From Kibdelosporangium persicum (lineage in GTDB: Bacteria; Actinomycetota; Actinomycetes; Mycobacteriales; Pseudonocardiaceae): a stretch of DNA of 64,000 nucleotides. This document shows, piece after piece, positions 17,164 through 25,792 of this stretch. The stretch covers positions 1 to 64,000 of the forward strand of contig NZ_JAAATY010000007.1 in assembly GCF_013280595.1 (NCBI RefSeq). Reading direction: 5' to 3'. The notes below the pieces were generated by a model. It did not search any database. It was not told the DNA's origin and saw only the letters and a program-made list of their open reading frames with translations. A program made the translations under genes and the position numbers. Every line of letters starts with the position of its first letter. The first letter of the stretch is position 1.

Positions 17164-17765
17164 TCTGGTGCTCCGATCAAGACGGCCTCGGCGTTCAGCG
17201 CCTGGACCGAGGCGGGTGCGCACAGCACCACGACCGCGAGGCCCCGTCCGGCTTGTTCCACGGCCTCGGGCCACCAGGTCCGGGGATCGCTGACGTGCCG
17301 GTCCGGCTGGTCGATCAGCAGGGCCCGAACGCCCGGCTTCGCGCTCGCGGCCTCGATCAGCAGCCGCGTGCGAACCTGTGCCGGGATGGTGTCGACCCGG
17401 TCGGCCACGTACTGCCCGGCGTCCTGCGCGCGCAGCCATTCCCTGACCGCCTTGCGGTTCGCGGGCCGGCCCGCGTTCATCAGCTCTTCGGCGATCGCGT
17501 CACCGAGTTTCAGGCCGCCCTCCGGCTCGTTGACGCCCGGCGCGTCGACCAGCACGACGTGTTCGCGCAGCGTCGCGGCATCCGGTGTGACCGTGCCCTG
17601 CGACAGGCGCATCCGTCCGGCCAGCACGAGGGCGAGGGTGGTGTGACCGGCGCCGGGCTCGCCCGTGACGAGCGTGACTTCGCCTTCCCGGACGCTCAAC
17701 GAGGTCGGCCGCAGCAACGGCCCGTGGGGGCCGTCCACCCCGGCTCGCTCGGCTTCGATCCGCAC
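17160..17765 (-). CDS. ABC-type ATP-binding protein with degenerate Walker motifs
   Basis: 201 residues with the outline of an ABC nucleotide-binding domain (LLRPTSLSVREGEVTLVTGEPGAGHTTLALVLAG). The Walker A reads GEPGAGHTT, so the invariant lysine is histidine. The Walker B is ALLIDQPDRH, with Gln where the catalytic Glu is expected, and no LSGGQ signature is evident. Hydrolysis is therefore doubtful; it may be structural or use another mechanism. GTG start at 17765 with GGAGGG nine bases upstream. It is the first gene of the operon with YhgE/Pip (ATGA overlap) and TetR. Confidence 0.8.
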   Translation of the reverse strand: MRIEAERAGVDGPHGPLLRPTSLSVREGEVTLVTGEPGAGHTTLALVLAGRMRLSQGTVTPDAATLREHVVLVDAPGVNEPEGGLKLGDAIAEELMNAGRPANRKAVREWLRAQDAGQYVADRVDTIPAQVRTRLLIEAASAKPGVRALLIDQPDRHVSDPRTWWPEAVEQAGRGLAVVVLCAPASVQALNAEAVLIGAPE

Positions 17766-17778
17766 CGCTCGCCCTCCA

Positions 17779-17802
17779 TTTGAACTGACTGGTCAGTTCA
17801 AA
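17779..17802. promoter_or_regulatory. Palindromic TetR-type operator
   Basis: TTTGAACTGAC (17779-17789) and GTCAGTTCAAA (17792-17802) are perfect inverted arms around a 2-base centre. It stands 13 bases ahead of the GTG of the first gene in the ABC/YhgE/TetR operon. The TGACTGGTCA core is common in TetR-family operators. Confidence 0.85.
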
Positions 17803-17870
17803 TACTGCTCCGCGCGTGATCGCCTCGCAAGCCGGGACGCTGTGACGGTGACCGCTGTGATGCCGACCGC

Positions 17871-18491
17871 TCAGCCGCGGTACAGGGTGGACCAGATGAC
17901 GTCGGTCAGCACTTCGGCGACCTTCTCGTGCCCGCTCGCGTCGGCGGGCCTGAGCATCTGGTGGCCGACCCGTTCGATCATCCAGATGATCACGGCGGCG
18001 GTCTCCTTCGGCGCGACCGGGCGCATCACCCCGGCGGCCTGGCCGAGTTCGATCGCCTCCCGGGTCGCGGTGATCAGCCGCTGCATGAGACCACGCAGTT
18101 CCTGGGCGACCGTGGTGTCGAAGTCGGCCGCCTGGGAGACCATCGTGAACGCGGCGCCGTGCTCCCGGTACACGCCGATGATCGCGTCGACCGCCGCCCG
18201 GAGCTGGTCCCGGTCGGCTCGGTCGGCTGAGGTCAACCAGCCCCGCGACACGTCCTCCAGTTCGGCGACGACCGTCTTGACCATCCGCCGGGCCAGGTCG
18301 CCCTTGTCCTCGAAGTGCACGTAGAAGGTCGACCGGGAGATGCCCGCGGCGCCCGCCAGCCGCTCGACGCTCAGTTCGCCGAAGTTCTCACCGTCCCTGA
18401 TCAGCTGCTCGGCCGCGGTGAGCATGCGCCGCTCCATCGCCTCGCGGCGCTCTTTGCGGGTGGATCGGCTCGGGTGGATCACGGGCGGCAT
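17871..18491 (-). CDS. TetR/AcrR-family regulator
   Basis: 206 residues. A basic N-terminal tail is followed by a helix-turn-helix (GELSVERLAGAAGISRSTFYVHFEDKGDLARRMV, about 38-72) and a helical ligand domain. It lies in the same direction as the operon that begins at 17765, 105 bases further on. Upstream it faces the small membrane-protein gene at 18557, and the palindrome at 18508-18524 lies in that divergent spacer. It therefore probably controls itself and the divergent gene. The ligand is unknown. Confidence 0.9.
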   Translation of the reverse strand: MPPVIHPSRSTRKERREAMERRMLTAAEQLIRDGENFGELSVERLAGAAGISRSTFYVHFEDKGDLARRMVKTVVAELEDVSRGWLTSADRADRDQLRAAVDAIIGVYREHGAAFTMVSQAADFDTTVAQELRGLMQRLITATREAIELGQAAGVMRPVAPKETAAVIIWMIERVGHQMLRPADASGHEKVAEVLTDVIWSTLYRG

Positions 18492-18507
18492 AGTCGCATC
18501 CTACAAA

Positions 18508-18524
18508 CCGGACACACTGTCCGG
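18508..18524. promoter_or_regulatory. Palindromic operator between divergent genes
   Basis: CCGGACA (18508-18514) and TGTCCGG (18518-18524) flank a 3-base centre. Related half-sites follow at 18521-18534 (GGACACTCTGTC) and 18536-18548 (TTGACACCATGTC). The site lies 17 bases ahead of the TetR gene at 18491 and 33 bases ahead of the divergent gene. Confidence 0.7.
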
Positions 18525-18556
18525 ACACTCTGTCTTGACACCATGTCCAGGTTGGG

Positions 18557-18862
18557 GTGAAGCTGGTCGGCATGAACTTCGTGTGGAAAGCGCTGCTGTA
18601 CCCGGCGGTGATCGCCAGGCTCACGACGATGGCGGGAGTGGCCGCCGCGCAGCGGATGGAGGACGGCGACCCGGTGCTGCTGCTGACGATGTTCCCCGGC
18701 GAGCTGGCGGCGAGACTGGACGCGATCGGCGGTGTCGCGGGCCTCGCGCTCGCCGTGACCGGCAAGGACTTCGGCGACAAGGTCCTCGGCGCGGGGCTCG
18801 GCACCGCGCTGCTCGTGCTGCTGGCGGACAGGAAGCTCGAGGAGCGCAGGCGCTTCGGCTGA
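18557..18862 (+). CDS. Small membrane protein of unknown function
   Basis: 101 residues from GTG 18557; an in-frame ATG at 18572 (MNFVWKALLYP) would give 96. Hydrophobic stretches at about 12-30 and 58-88 suggest two or three membrane helices, and the C-terminus is basic and acidic (LADRKLEERRRFG). I recognise no family. It is divergent from the TetR gene across a palindromic operator, so it is probably TetR-regulated. Confidence 0.7.
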   Translation: MKLVGMNFVWKALLYPAVIARLTTMAGVAAAQRMEDGDPVLLLTMFPGELAARLDAIGGVAGLALAVTGKDFGDKVLGAGLGTALLVLLADRKLEERRRFG

Positions 18863-18927
18863 CGACTTCGCGCGGGTCTGGTTGTGGCCCAGGACAAACG
18901 TGTTGACGCGCCTGTGACGATCCAGTC

Positions 18928-19386
18928 ATGCAGATCGTCGCGACGCCTGTGCCTGAGGCGATGCCGCTGGTGCGGGAGTACTACTTCGACATCGTCGGCA
19001 GGTACCATGGCAGGCAGATGACCGCCGGGGAAATCGACCAGGTGCTGCTCGACGAACCCAGCGACGACCTGCTCATGCTCGTGGCCCGCTCGGCCGACGA
19101 CAAGCCGCTCGGCTGCCTGGGCCTCCGCTTCGCGGTTCCGCCCTACGCCGAGGTCAAGCGGGTCTACGTGGTACCGGCGGCCCGTGGCCAAGGCGTTGCC
19201 CAGGCATTGCTGGCCGAGGCGGAGAAGGTCGCCCGGCAGCACTCCGCGGTCACCATGCGCCTCGACGTGCGCTCAGACCTTGTCGAGGCGCGGGCGCTGT
19301 ACGCCAAGTGCGGCTATGTCGAGGTGGAACCGTTCAACGATGACGCCTACGTAGGCCACTGGATGGCCAAGGACCTGAGGCCCTAG
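18928..19386 (+). CDS. GNAT-family N-acetyltransferase
   Basis: 152 residues. The acetyl-CoA-binding motif is clear (VKRVYVVPAARGQGVAQALLAEAE, about 75-98), with a preceding beta strand (PLGCLGLRFA) and a late ALYAKCGYVEVEPF strand-helix typical of GNAT enzymes. The substrate cannot be told. Its TAG stop shares the four bases CTAG (19383-19386) with the stop of the convergent PucR-like gene. Confidence 0.9.
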   Translation: MQIVATPVPEAMPLVREYYFDIVGRYHGRQMTAGEIDQVLLDEPSDDLLMLVARSADDKPLGCLGLRFAVPPYAEVKRVYVVPAARGQGVAQALLAEAEKVARQHSAVTMRLDVRSDLVEARALYAKCGYVEVEPFNDDAYVGHWMAKDLRP

Positions 19387-20333
19387 TTGTCGCGTAACCG
19401 GCGGAGGACCAGGGCGAGGTTGAGCCGGAACCGGCCGTCCGGGGTGTCCAGCGGGAAGCCGAGCGCGGTCTCGGCCTGGGCGATGCGGGCCGGGATCGTG
19501 CTGTGATGGCGGTGGACCGCGGCCGCGGCCTGACGGATCGAGTTGGTGCGGCACAAGGCCGTCAGCACTTCGACCAGTTGCGGGTCCAGGCTGTCCAAGG
19601 CGATCACGTCGGGCAGTGCGGCGATCTCCTCGCGGGGAAGGGAAGCGAGCGCGATCCGGCCGCCCAGGCGGTCCGCGTGCACCACTGGTTCGTCGGGTGC
19701 GGCGAAGCGCAGCGCGGTCCGGGCCTCGGCCCACGCCCGCGGTGCCTCGATCGCCGGAACCTTGGCGCTGACGCCGGTTTCGCCTTCCTGCGCCGGGATC
19801 TCACCCGGCGCGAGCACCGCGTGCAGCGGGCCGAGGGCGGCGGACAGGCCGGTCGGCCTGCCCTTCACGGCCAGTACGCGTAACGGCGTCGTGGGCCTGA
19901 GTTCAAGCAGGTGCAGCGCGCGGGACCGCTCGGCCTCGCCCGCGCTGCCGGACAGGGCGAGCTCGACCAACGCCGGATCACCCAAGGAAGGCAACGGGAC
20001 CCGGCTCAGCTCCAGCGACAGCGCGACCGCGATGGAGAACCGCTCCAGCACCATTTCGTCCAGCGGCAACGGTTTGCCGTCCCGTGCCATCCACACGACA
20101 GTGCCGTCGTCCAGGTCACGCCGGACCGCGTGCGCCGGCACCGCGCCGCCGACCCGCAGGCCGCGCGCGGGGGAGGACACGCCCATCGCGCACTCGGCCA
20201 GCTCGCTCGCCTTGCGCGCGAGCACGTCCAGGCCGGTGCGGGTGGCGATCAGCCGGTCGAAGAAGCCGATCACGCGCACCGCGTTCTCGGCGTCGGCGTC
20301 CAGCGCCGACAACCGCAGCAGCAGGCCCTCCAC
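19383..20333 (-). CDS. PucR/CdaR-like regulator with C-terminal helix-turn-helix
   Basis: 316 residues from GTG 20333, chosen because the longer frame (ATG 20435) would overlap the start of the divergent esterase. The N-terminal two thirds looks like a sensory domain without a family I can name. The C-terminus has the PucR-type HTH (LVEVLTALCRTNSIRQAAAAVHRHHSTIPARIAQAETALGFPLDTPDGRFRLNLALVLRRL), common in regulators of catabolic genes. The divergent esterase at 20434 is the likely target. The start is uncertain by up to 34 codons. Confidence 0.8.
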   Translation of the reverse strand: MEGLLLRLSALDADAENAVRVIGFFDRLIATRTGLDVLARKASELAECAMGVSSPARGLRVGGAVPAHAVRRDLDDGTVVWMARDGKPLPLDEMVLERFSIAVALSLELSRVPLPSLGDPALVELALSGSAGEAERSRALHLLELRPTTPLRVLAVKGRPTGLSAALGPLHAVLAPGEIPAQEGETGVSAKVPAIEAPRAWAEARTALRFAAPDEPVVHADRLGGRIALASLPREEIAALPDVIALDSLDPQLVEVLTALCRTNSIRQAAAAVHRHHSTIPARIAQAETALGFPLDTPDGRFRLNLALVLRRLRDN

Positions 20334-20433
20334 CCCGGCGACACTACGCCACCGCCACGTGTCGGGGCAGGGTCGCCGAATTGCCGCCAGGTGGCTGGTG
20401 CGCAGGCCCGTGCCGATGTCCGAACCTGGGATC

Positions 20434-21387
20434 ATGAGCTACGCCATCGATCCCGAGCTGCTTCCCTGGCTCGACATGCTCCCCACGTTCGAACTCAAGG
20501 ACTACGACGACCTGGTGGCCGGACGCGCACAGGTGGCCGAGGCGCGTGCGCGGATGCCGGTGTACGAGCCCGCCCGGCCGCTGGACATCCGGGACGAACT
20601 CATCCCCGGCCCGGAAGGCGCGCCCGACGTGCGGGTCCGGATCTACACGCCCGCCGGGCTGACCGGCCCGGTACCCGGACTGGTGTACATCCACGGTGGC
20701 GGGTTCGTCGTCGGCGACATCGACATGACCGACAACACGGCGAAGATCTACGCCGACAAGGTGGGGATCGTCGTGGTGTCGGTCGACTACCGGCTGGCGC
20801 CCGAGACGCCCTTCCCCGGGCCGGTCGAGGACTGCTATGCCGCGCTTGTGTGGACCGCCAACAAGGCCAGCGAGCTGGGCATCGACCCGGCGCGGATCGG
20901 CGTGGCGGGGGAGAGCGCCGGTGGCGGCCTGACCGCGGGCACCGTGCTGCTCGCCCGTGACCGGGGCGGTCCCGCGGTCAGCTTCCAGTACCTGGGCATT
21001 CCCGAGCTGGACGACCGGCTGGAGACCGAGTCCATGCGGACGTATGTCGACACCCCGCTGTGGAACTACCCGAAGGCCGTGTTCAGCTGGGATTCGTACC
21101 TGGGTGAGGGCAAGCGGGGCGGCGCGGACGTCTCCCCGTACGCCGCGCCCCTGCGGGCGACGGACCTCTCCGGGCTACCGCCGACTGTGGTCACCGTGAT
21201 GCAGTTCGACCCGTTGCGGGACGAGGGAATGGAGTACGCGCGGCGGCTCTTGCACGCCGGTGTGCCGACCGACCTGCGTGGGTACGCGGGCACCTTCCAC
21301 GGATCCAGCACGATCGCCGAAGCCGCCGTGAGCAAGCGGATGGCCGTTGACGCGCTGGAGGACCTGCGCCGCGGCCTGCGGGTCTGA
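20434..21387 (+). CDS. Alpha/beta hydrolase of the hormone-sensitive-lipase family
   Basis: 317 residues. The oxyanion-hole motif HGGGF (near residue 90), the nucleophile elbow GESAGGG (Ser near 157), the acid in QFDPLRDEG and the histidine in GTFHGSS give a complete HSL/AB-hydrolase 3 catalytic set. It should hydrolyse short-chain carboxylic esters in the cytoplasm; no signal peptide is present. The ATG at 20434 gives the best fit to family N-termini. It is divergent from the PucR-like regulator. Confidence 0.9.
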   Translation: MSYAIDPELLPWLDMLPTFELKDYDDLVAGRAQVAEARARMPVYEPARPLDIRDELIPGPEGAPDVRVRIYTPAGLTGPVPGLVYIHGGGFVVGDIDMTDNTAKIYADKVGIVVVSVDYRLAPETPFPGPVEDCYAALVWTANKASELGIDPARIGVAGESAGGGLTAGTVLLARDRGGPAVSFQYLGIPELDDRLETESMRTYVDTPLWNYPKAVFSWDSYLGEGKRGGADVSPYAAPLRATDLSGLPPTVVTVMQFDPLRDEGMEYARRLLHAGVPTDLRGYAGTFHGSSTIAEAAVSKRMAVDALEDLRRGLRV

Positions 21388-21394
21388 GCTTGGG

Positions 21395-22309
21395 TCAGCG
21401 CAACGCCGAGGCCGGCCGGACCTCCCAGATAGTCCACAGTGGACGGTAGCCCTGCCGTGCCCAGAACACCGTCGACAACGGGTTCGGCGGGTTGAAGTAC
21501 AGGAACGTGCCGACCGCGCCGGCCGCGGCCAGTTCGCGGTGCACCACCGCGGCCAGCTCGCGGCCGACGCCCGCGCCGCGGAACGACGGCGCCACCGAGA
21601 AACTGTTGATGTAGCCCCACAGGCCGTGCCGGACCCGGGTCTCGCTCCACGACCCCTCGGCCGACTCGTTCAGCCAGCACTCCGCCATGGCGACCGCGAT
21701 CCCGTCGCGCTCGCCGATCCAGATCGGGTCGCCCTGGGCGAGGTGCCGCGCGAGCGCCGCCCGTTTCACCTGCTCCGCGCCGGGGCGCAGGACCGTGCCG
21801 CCGACCATCGCCGAGTACTCCAGCTCGGCGAGCGCCAGCGGCAGGAGCGTGTCCAGGTCCCTGGTGCTCGCGCGACGCACCTCCAGCGGGCCGGGCGACG
21901 ACCGGACCGGCGCGCCGGTCCGGATGGCCAGCGTCGACAGCGGCACCATGCCGTGGTCGAGGAACGCCCGCGCCGCGCCGATGTCCCGGCTCGGCCAGGT
22001 GACCAGGCAGGACGAGTCCGGGCCCGGTGTCCGCCGGGTCATCACCGTGCGCCACTGGGTGAGCAGTTCGGTCATCCCGTGCTCGCCGAGCATCGGGTGT
22101 AACTCCCACACCTCGAGGGCGGACCAGAGGGTCGGCATCGCGTCCGGCGTCAGGCGGGTCCGGACCAGCACCCCGGCGACGCGCGTGCCGTCGAACAAGG
22201 CCGCGGTGACCACGTCGCCCTCCGGCGGGCGGACCGCCGCGGGCAACATCGGGTCGAGCCGGGTGAACCACGCGCTCTGCGTGCCGGCCAGCCCGTCCGT
22301 GAACCTCAC
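21395..22309 (-). CDS. GNAT-family N-acetyltransferase
   Basis: 304 residues from GTG 22309, which overlaps the methyltransferase stop as GTGA. The C-terminal half holds the GNAT core (YINSFSVAPSFRGAGVGRELAAVVHRELAAAG, about 225-255, followed by FLYFNPPNPLSTVFWARQGYRPLW). The N-terminal half may be a second, degenerate GNAT-like domain. Coupling to a SAM-dependent methyltransferase suggests a two-step modification of one small molecule or peptide, but the substrate is unknown. Confidence 0.85.
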   Translation of the reverse strand: MRFTDGLAGTQSAWFTRLDPMLPAAVRPPEGDVVTAALFDGTRVAGVLVRTRLTPDAMPTLWSALEVWELHPMLGEHGMTELLTQWRTVMTRRTPGPDSSCLVTWPSRDIGAARAFLDHGMVPLSTLAIRTGAPVRSSPGPLEVRRASTRDLDTLLPLALAELEYSAMVGGTVLRPGAEQVKRAALARHLAQGDPIWIGERDGIAVAMAECWLNESAEGSWSETRVRHGLWGYINSFSVAPSFRGAGVGRELAAVVHRELAAAGAVGTFLYFNPPNPLSTVFWARQGYRPLWTIWEVRPASALR

Positions 22310-23148
22310 GTGGCCCTCCGGCAGCAGAAGATGGCGGTGCCCGGGAACAGCTCGCCGCGCAGCGGGCTCCACTGGCCCCACTCCCGGGTCTGCTCCTCCG
22401 GCCACTCCGGTTCGATCAGGTCCTCGATCACGAAACCAGATCCGGTCAGCGCCCGCACGTAGTCGCCGAGCGTGCGGTGGTGCTCCACGTACGTCGGGCG
22501 GCCCTCGCCGTCCACCTCGACATAGGGGGAACGGTCGAAGTACGAGTTGATCACCGTCAGCCCGGCAGGTCCCGGATCGTCCGGGAAGATCCACCTGATC
22601 GGGTGAGTCACCGCGAACACCCAGCGGCCCTGCGGCCGCAGCACCCTGGCGACCTCCCGGAAGACCGGCCGCACGTCGGCGACGAACGGCACCGCGCCGA
22701 ACGCCGAGCACGCGATGTCGAAGCTCGCGCCGGCGAACGGCAGCCGTTCGGCGTTCGCCCTGATCAACAACGGAGTGATCCCGGTCACATCGTTGGCGCG
22801 CTTCGCGTGCCGCAGCATCCCGGCCGACAGGTCGAGCGCGGCCACCCGGGCGCCCTGGCCGGTCAGCCAGCGGGCGCACGGCGCGGAGCCGCAGCCGATC
22901 TCCACGACGTCCCTGCCCGCGACGTCGCCGAGCAGCTGGACGTCGCGTTCCCGCAGGCCCTCGGGGCACCAGAGGAAATCCGCGGCGCCGAGGAAGTCGC
23001 CGTGCTCGGCGATGTAGTCGTCCGCGTCCGCGTCCCACCACGCGATGTTGGCCGCCACGGACTCGCCGGGACTGACGTTCCGGCGGGCCGGGCCGACGGT
23101 CCCGAGAGTAGTTTGGGCGCCGGTGTACCGGGTGTCAGTGCTGTCCAC
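22306..23148 (-). CDS. Class I SAM-dependent methyltransferase
   Basis: 280 residues, GTG start with AAGGAG six bases upstream. The SAM-binding motif I is VVEIGCGSAPCARWL (about 80-94), followed by VAALDLSAGML (acidic loop), ANAERLPFAGASFDIACSAFGAVPFV and the post-I/II strand LRPQGRWVFAVTHP, as in Methyltransf_11 enzymes. The gene is coupled to a GNAT gene by a 4-base overlap. It faces rpsA across a 238-base spacer that holds both promoters; no convincing -35/-10 pair could be picked there. Confidence 0.9.
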   Translation of the reverse strand: MDSTDTRYTGAQTTLGTVGPARRNVSPGESVAANIAWWDADADDYIAEHGDFLGAADFLWCPEGLRERDVQLLGDVAGRDVVEIGCGSAPCARWLTGQGARVAALDLSAGMLRHAKRANDVTGITPLLIRANAERLPFAGASFDIACSAFGAVPFVADVRPVFREVARVLRPQGRWVFAVTHPIRWIFPDDPGPAGLTVINSYFDRSPYVEVDGEGRPTYVEHHRTLGDYVRALTGSGFVIEDLIEPEWPEEQTREWGQWSPLRGELFPGTAIFCCRRAT

Positions 23149-23386
23149 GCCTGCTCCTTACGGGCATCCGGTTTGCCCCGCGATCGCGCGGGCGCGTACG
23201 ATACCGCCCGCGCGGTGAATTTCGCGCTGCCTGCGGTTCAGGTGAGGAATCTGGGAATCGGGTTGCGCGTATCGGTGTTGAACCCTGTGCATGTTGACAC
23301 AAGGCGCGGGGCGCTCGTCATCACACCGTGCGCCAGAACTCAAGACAACCCAACTACTCCCAATCCGTACCGGAGCAACCCACCTA

Positions 23387-24880
23387 ATGTCCACCGACAC
23401 CACCATTGTCCCGGCTTCCAACGCGCCCAAGCAGCAGGTCGCTATCAACGACGTCGGGACGGCGGAGGACTTCCTCGCCGCGATCGACGCGACGATCAAG
23501 TACTTCAACGACGGCGATATCGTCGAAGGCGTCATCGTCAAGGTCGATCGTGACGAGGTTCTTCTCGACATCGGCTACAAGACCGAGGGTGTCATCCCCT
23601 CGCGTGAGCTCTCGATCAAGCACGACGTCGACCCCAACGAGGTCGTCAAGGTCGGCGACGAGGTCGAGGCGCTTGTTCTCCAGAAGGAGGACAAGGAAGG
23701 TCGCCTGATCCTGTCCAAGAAGCGCGCCCAGTACGAGCGGGCGTGGGGCACGATCGAGGGTCTCAAGGAGGCCGACGAGCCGGTGCGCGGCACCGTCATC
23801 GAGGTGGTCAAGGGTGGTCTGATCCTGGACATCGGGCTGCGGGGCTTCCTGCCTGCCTCCCTCGTCGAGATGCGCCGCGTCCGTGACCTGCAGCCGTACG
23901 TCGGCCGCGAGCTCGAGGCCAAGATCATCGAGCTGGACAAGAACCGCAACAACGTGGTCCTGTCCCGCCGTGCCTGGCTGGAGCAGACCCAGTCCGAGGT
24001 CCGCAGCGAGTTCCTCAACCAGCTGCAGAAGGGCCAGGTCCGCAAGGGCGTCGTGTCCTCGATCGTCAACTTCGGTGCGTTCGTGGACCTCGGCGGCGTC
24101 GACGGCCTGGTGCACGTCTCGGAGCTGTCCTGGAAGCACATCGACCACCCGTCCGAGGTCGTCGAGGTCGGCCAGGAGGTCACGGTCGAGGTCCTGGACG
24201 TCGACATGGACCGCGAGCGCGTGTCCCTGTCGCTGAAGGCGACCCAGGAAGACCCGTGGCGCCAGTTCGCCCGCACCCACGCGATCGGCCAGATCGTGCC
24301 GGGCAAGGTCACCAAGCTCGTTCCGTTCGGCGCGTTCGTCCGCGTGGACGAGGGCATCGAGGGCCTGGTGCACATCTCCGAGCTGGCCGAGCGCCACGTG
24401 GAGATCCCGGAGCAGGTCGTGCAGGTCGGCAACGACGTGATGGTCAAGGTCATCGACATCGACCTGGAGCGCCGTCGCATCTCGCTGTCGCTCAAGCAGG
24501 CGAACGAGGGCTTCACGCCGGACTCGGAGTTCGACCCGACGCAGTACGGCATGGCCGCCGAGTACGACGCCGAGGGCAACTACATCTACCCCGAGGGCTT
24601 CGACCCGGCCACCGAGGAGTGGCAGGAGGGCTTCGACAAGCAGCGTGAGGAGTGGGAGCGCCAGTACGCCGAGGCGCACGCCCGCTACGAGCAGCACATG
24701 TCGCAGATCCGCAAGGCCGCCGAGGCCGACGCCGCCGCCGCTGCCGGCGAGGGCGCCGAGGCCGCGGGCGACCAGAGCTACTCCTCCGCCGGGTCCGAGA
24801 CCCAGGCCAAGAGTGGTGGCACGCTGGCCAGCGACGAGCAGCTCGCCGCGCTGCGCGAGAAGCTGTCCGGCGGCGTCTGA
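23387..24880 (+). CDS. rpsA: 30S ribosomal protein S1
   Basis: 497 residues with four S1 RNA-binding domains (about 36-105, 120-185, 205-275, 292-362), as usual for actinobacterial S1. Examples are GDIVEGVIVKVDRDEVLLDIGYKTEGVIP and KGVVSSIVNFGAFVDLGGVDGLVHVSELS. The tail is acidic and alanine-rich. It helps the 30S subunit bind mRNA. The ATG at 23387 matches the usual MSTDT N-terminus; the frame extends 32 codons upstream without family support. CGGAG about 11 bases upstream is a weak ribosome site. A strong hairpin follows the gene. Neighbouring coaE downstream is the order usual in actinobacteria. Confidence 0.98.
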   Translation: MSTDTTIVPASNAPKQQVAINDVGTAEDFLAAIDATIKYFNDGDIVEGVIVKVDRDEVLLDIGYKTEGVIPSRELSIKHDVDPNEVVKVGDEVEALVLQKEDKEGRLILSKKRAQYERAWGTIEGLKEADEPVRGTVIEVVKGGLILDIGLRGFLPASLVEMRRVRDLQPYVGRELEAKIIELDKNRNNVVLSRRAWLEQTQSEVRSEFLNQLQKGQVRKGVVSSIVNFGAFVDLGGVDGLVHVSELSWKHIDHPSEVVEVGQEVTVEVLDVDMDRERVSLSLKATQEDPWRQFARTHAIGQIVPGKVTKLVPFGAFVRVDEGIEGLVHISELAERHVEIPEQVVQVGNDVMVKVIDIDLERRRISLSLKQANEGFTPDSEFDPTQYGMAAEYDAEGNYIYPEGFDPATEEWQEGFDKQREEWERQYAEAHARYEQHMSQIRKAAEADAAAAAGEGAEAAGDQSYSSAGSETQAKSGGTLASDEQLAALREKLSGGV

Positions 24881-24911
24881 TCCCTGATCAGGCTCGCTAG
24901 CCAGTACGCAA

Positions 24912-24947
24912 CGAGGCCCCCGCACCGGAACCGGTGCGGGGGCCTCG
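24912..24947 (+). terminator. Strong hairpin terminator after rpsA
   Basis: Perfect 17-bp stem, cgaggcccccgcaccgg (24912-24928) with its complement at 24931-24947, around a 2-base AA centre. No U run follows, as is common for GC-rich actinobacterial terminators. The rest of 24948-25177 shows no gene or clear element. Confidence 0.85.
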
Positions 24948-25177
24948 CGCTGTCGCGGGCCGAGGCCGACCGAGCGAGGGCCGGGCACCCGCCGGGGCCG
25001 CGTCCACCCGCGCGACCCGCGAAGTTTTCCCCGCAACCATCCGGACGCGGATGATCAAGAAACCGCTGATCAGGCTGCTCAACGGCTAAACCCGTGCGTA
25101 ACTCGCGTTGTTCGTTCGTTACTTTTTCGGGGATTGCTGTCCCCTTCACCTGACTGGGGGACTACGGTCTACACCTT

Positions 25178-25792
25178 GTGAGTGCTAAGGCATGGACACG
25201 CAGCGCGTCCGCCGTGGCGCTGATCGCCGCTTTGGCGGGCTGCGCGACCGAGAAACGCACACCCCTCGTAGTCCCCATCCCGACTTTCACCCCGTCGTCG
25301 AGCCCCGTCACGTCCGCGCCCGCGCGGATCGTCGGCGTCCTGCCGACAGGGTGCGATGCGATCGCCTCGGTGGACGAGATCAGCGACATGGTCGGCAAAC
25401 CGATGCCGGGACAGGCGAAGCTGGTGAACGGCTCCGCCGACGCGAGCATCGGCCGCACCGCCCGGATGGACTGCTACTACGGCTTGGGCACCAGCGAGCA
25501 GGTCGACGACGCGCCCGTGCACGTCGGGCTGGCGAGCTACGGCGACGCCAAGGCGGCGAGCACGCGGGTCGAGAAGACCGTCGCCGACGAGAAGGGGGCG
25601 GGCGCCAAGGCCAGCGACGTCACCGTCGGTGCCGACAAGGGCACGCTGCTGGTCGGCAGGAAGCTCGCCACGCTGGTCGCCACCTACCAGGCCACGACGG
25701 TCGTCGTGATCGCCTCCCTGGACGTCGTCCCGGCCAGCCAGGCTCCGACCGTCCTGGCCAAGATCGCGGACCGCGCGCTCAGCCCGCGCTGA
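25178..25792 (+). CDS. Lipoprotein of the DUF3558 type
   Basis: 204 residues, GTG start. The signal peptide ends in a lipobox, LAGC near residues 19-22, so the protein is lipid-anchored outside the membrane. A Pro/Ser/Thr-rich linker follows, then a compact domain with CDAIASVDEISDMVGKPM and MDCYYG, resembling the DUF3558 lipoproteins of actinomycetes. The function is unknown. Its 3' end overlaps the convergent histidine-kinase gene by 14 bases. Confidence 0.8.
   Translation: MSAKAWTRSASAVALIAALAGCATEKRTPLVVPIPTFTPSSSPVTSAPARIVGVLPTGCDAIASVDEISDMVGKPMPGQAKLVNGSADASIGRTARMDCYYGLGTSEQVDDAPVHVGLASYGDAKAASTRVEKTVADEKGAGAKASDVTVGADKGTLLVGRKLATLVATYQATTVVVIASLDVVPASQAPTVLAKIADRALSPR

Noticed and set aside
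23291-23386. Longer start for rpsA and a TTGACA near 23294
   Set aside because: The extra 32 codons do not resemble S1 N-termini, and no -10 fits the TTGACA at normal spacing.
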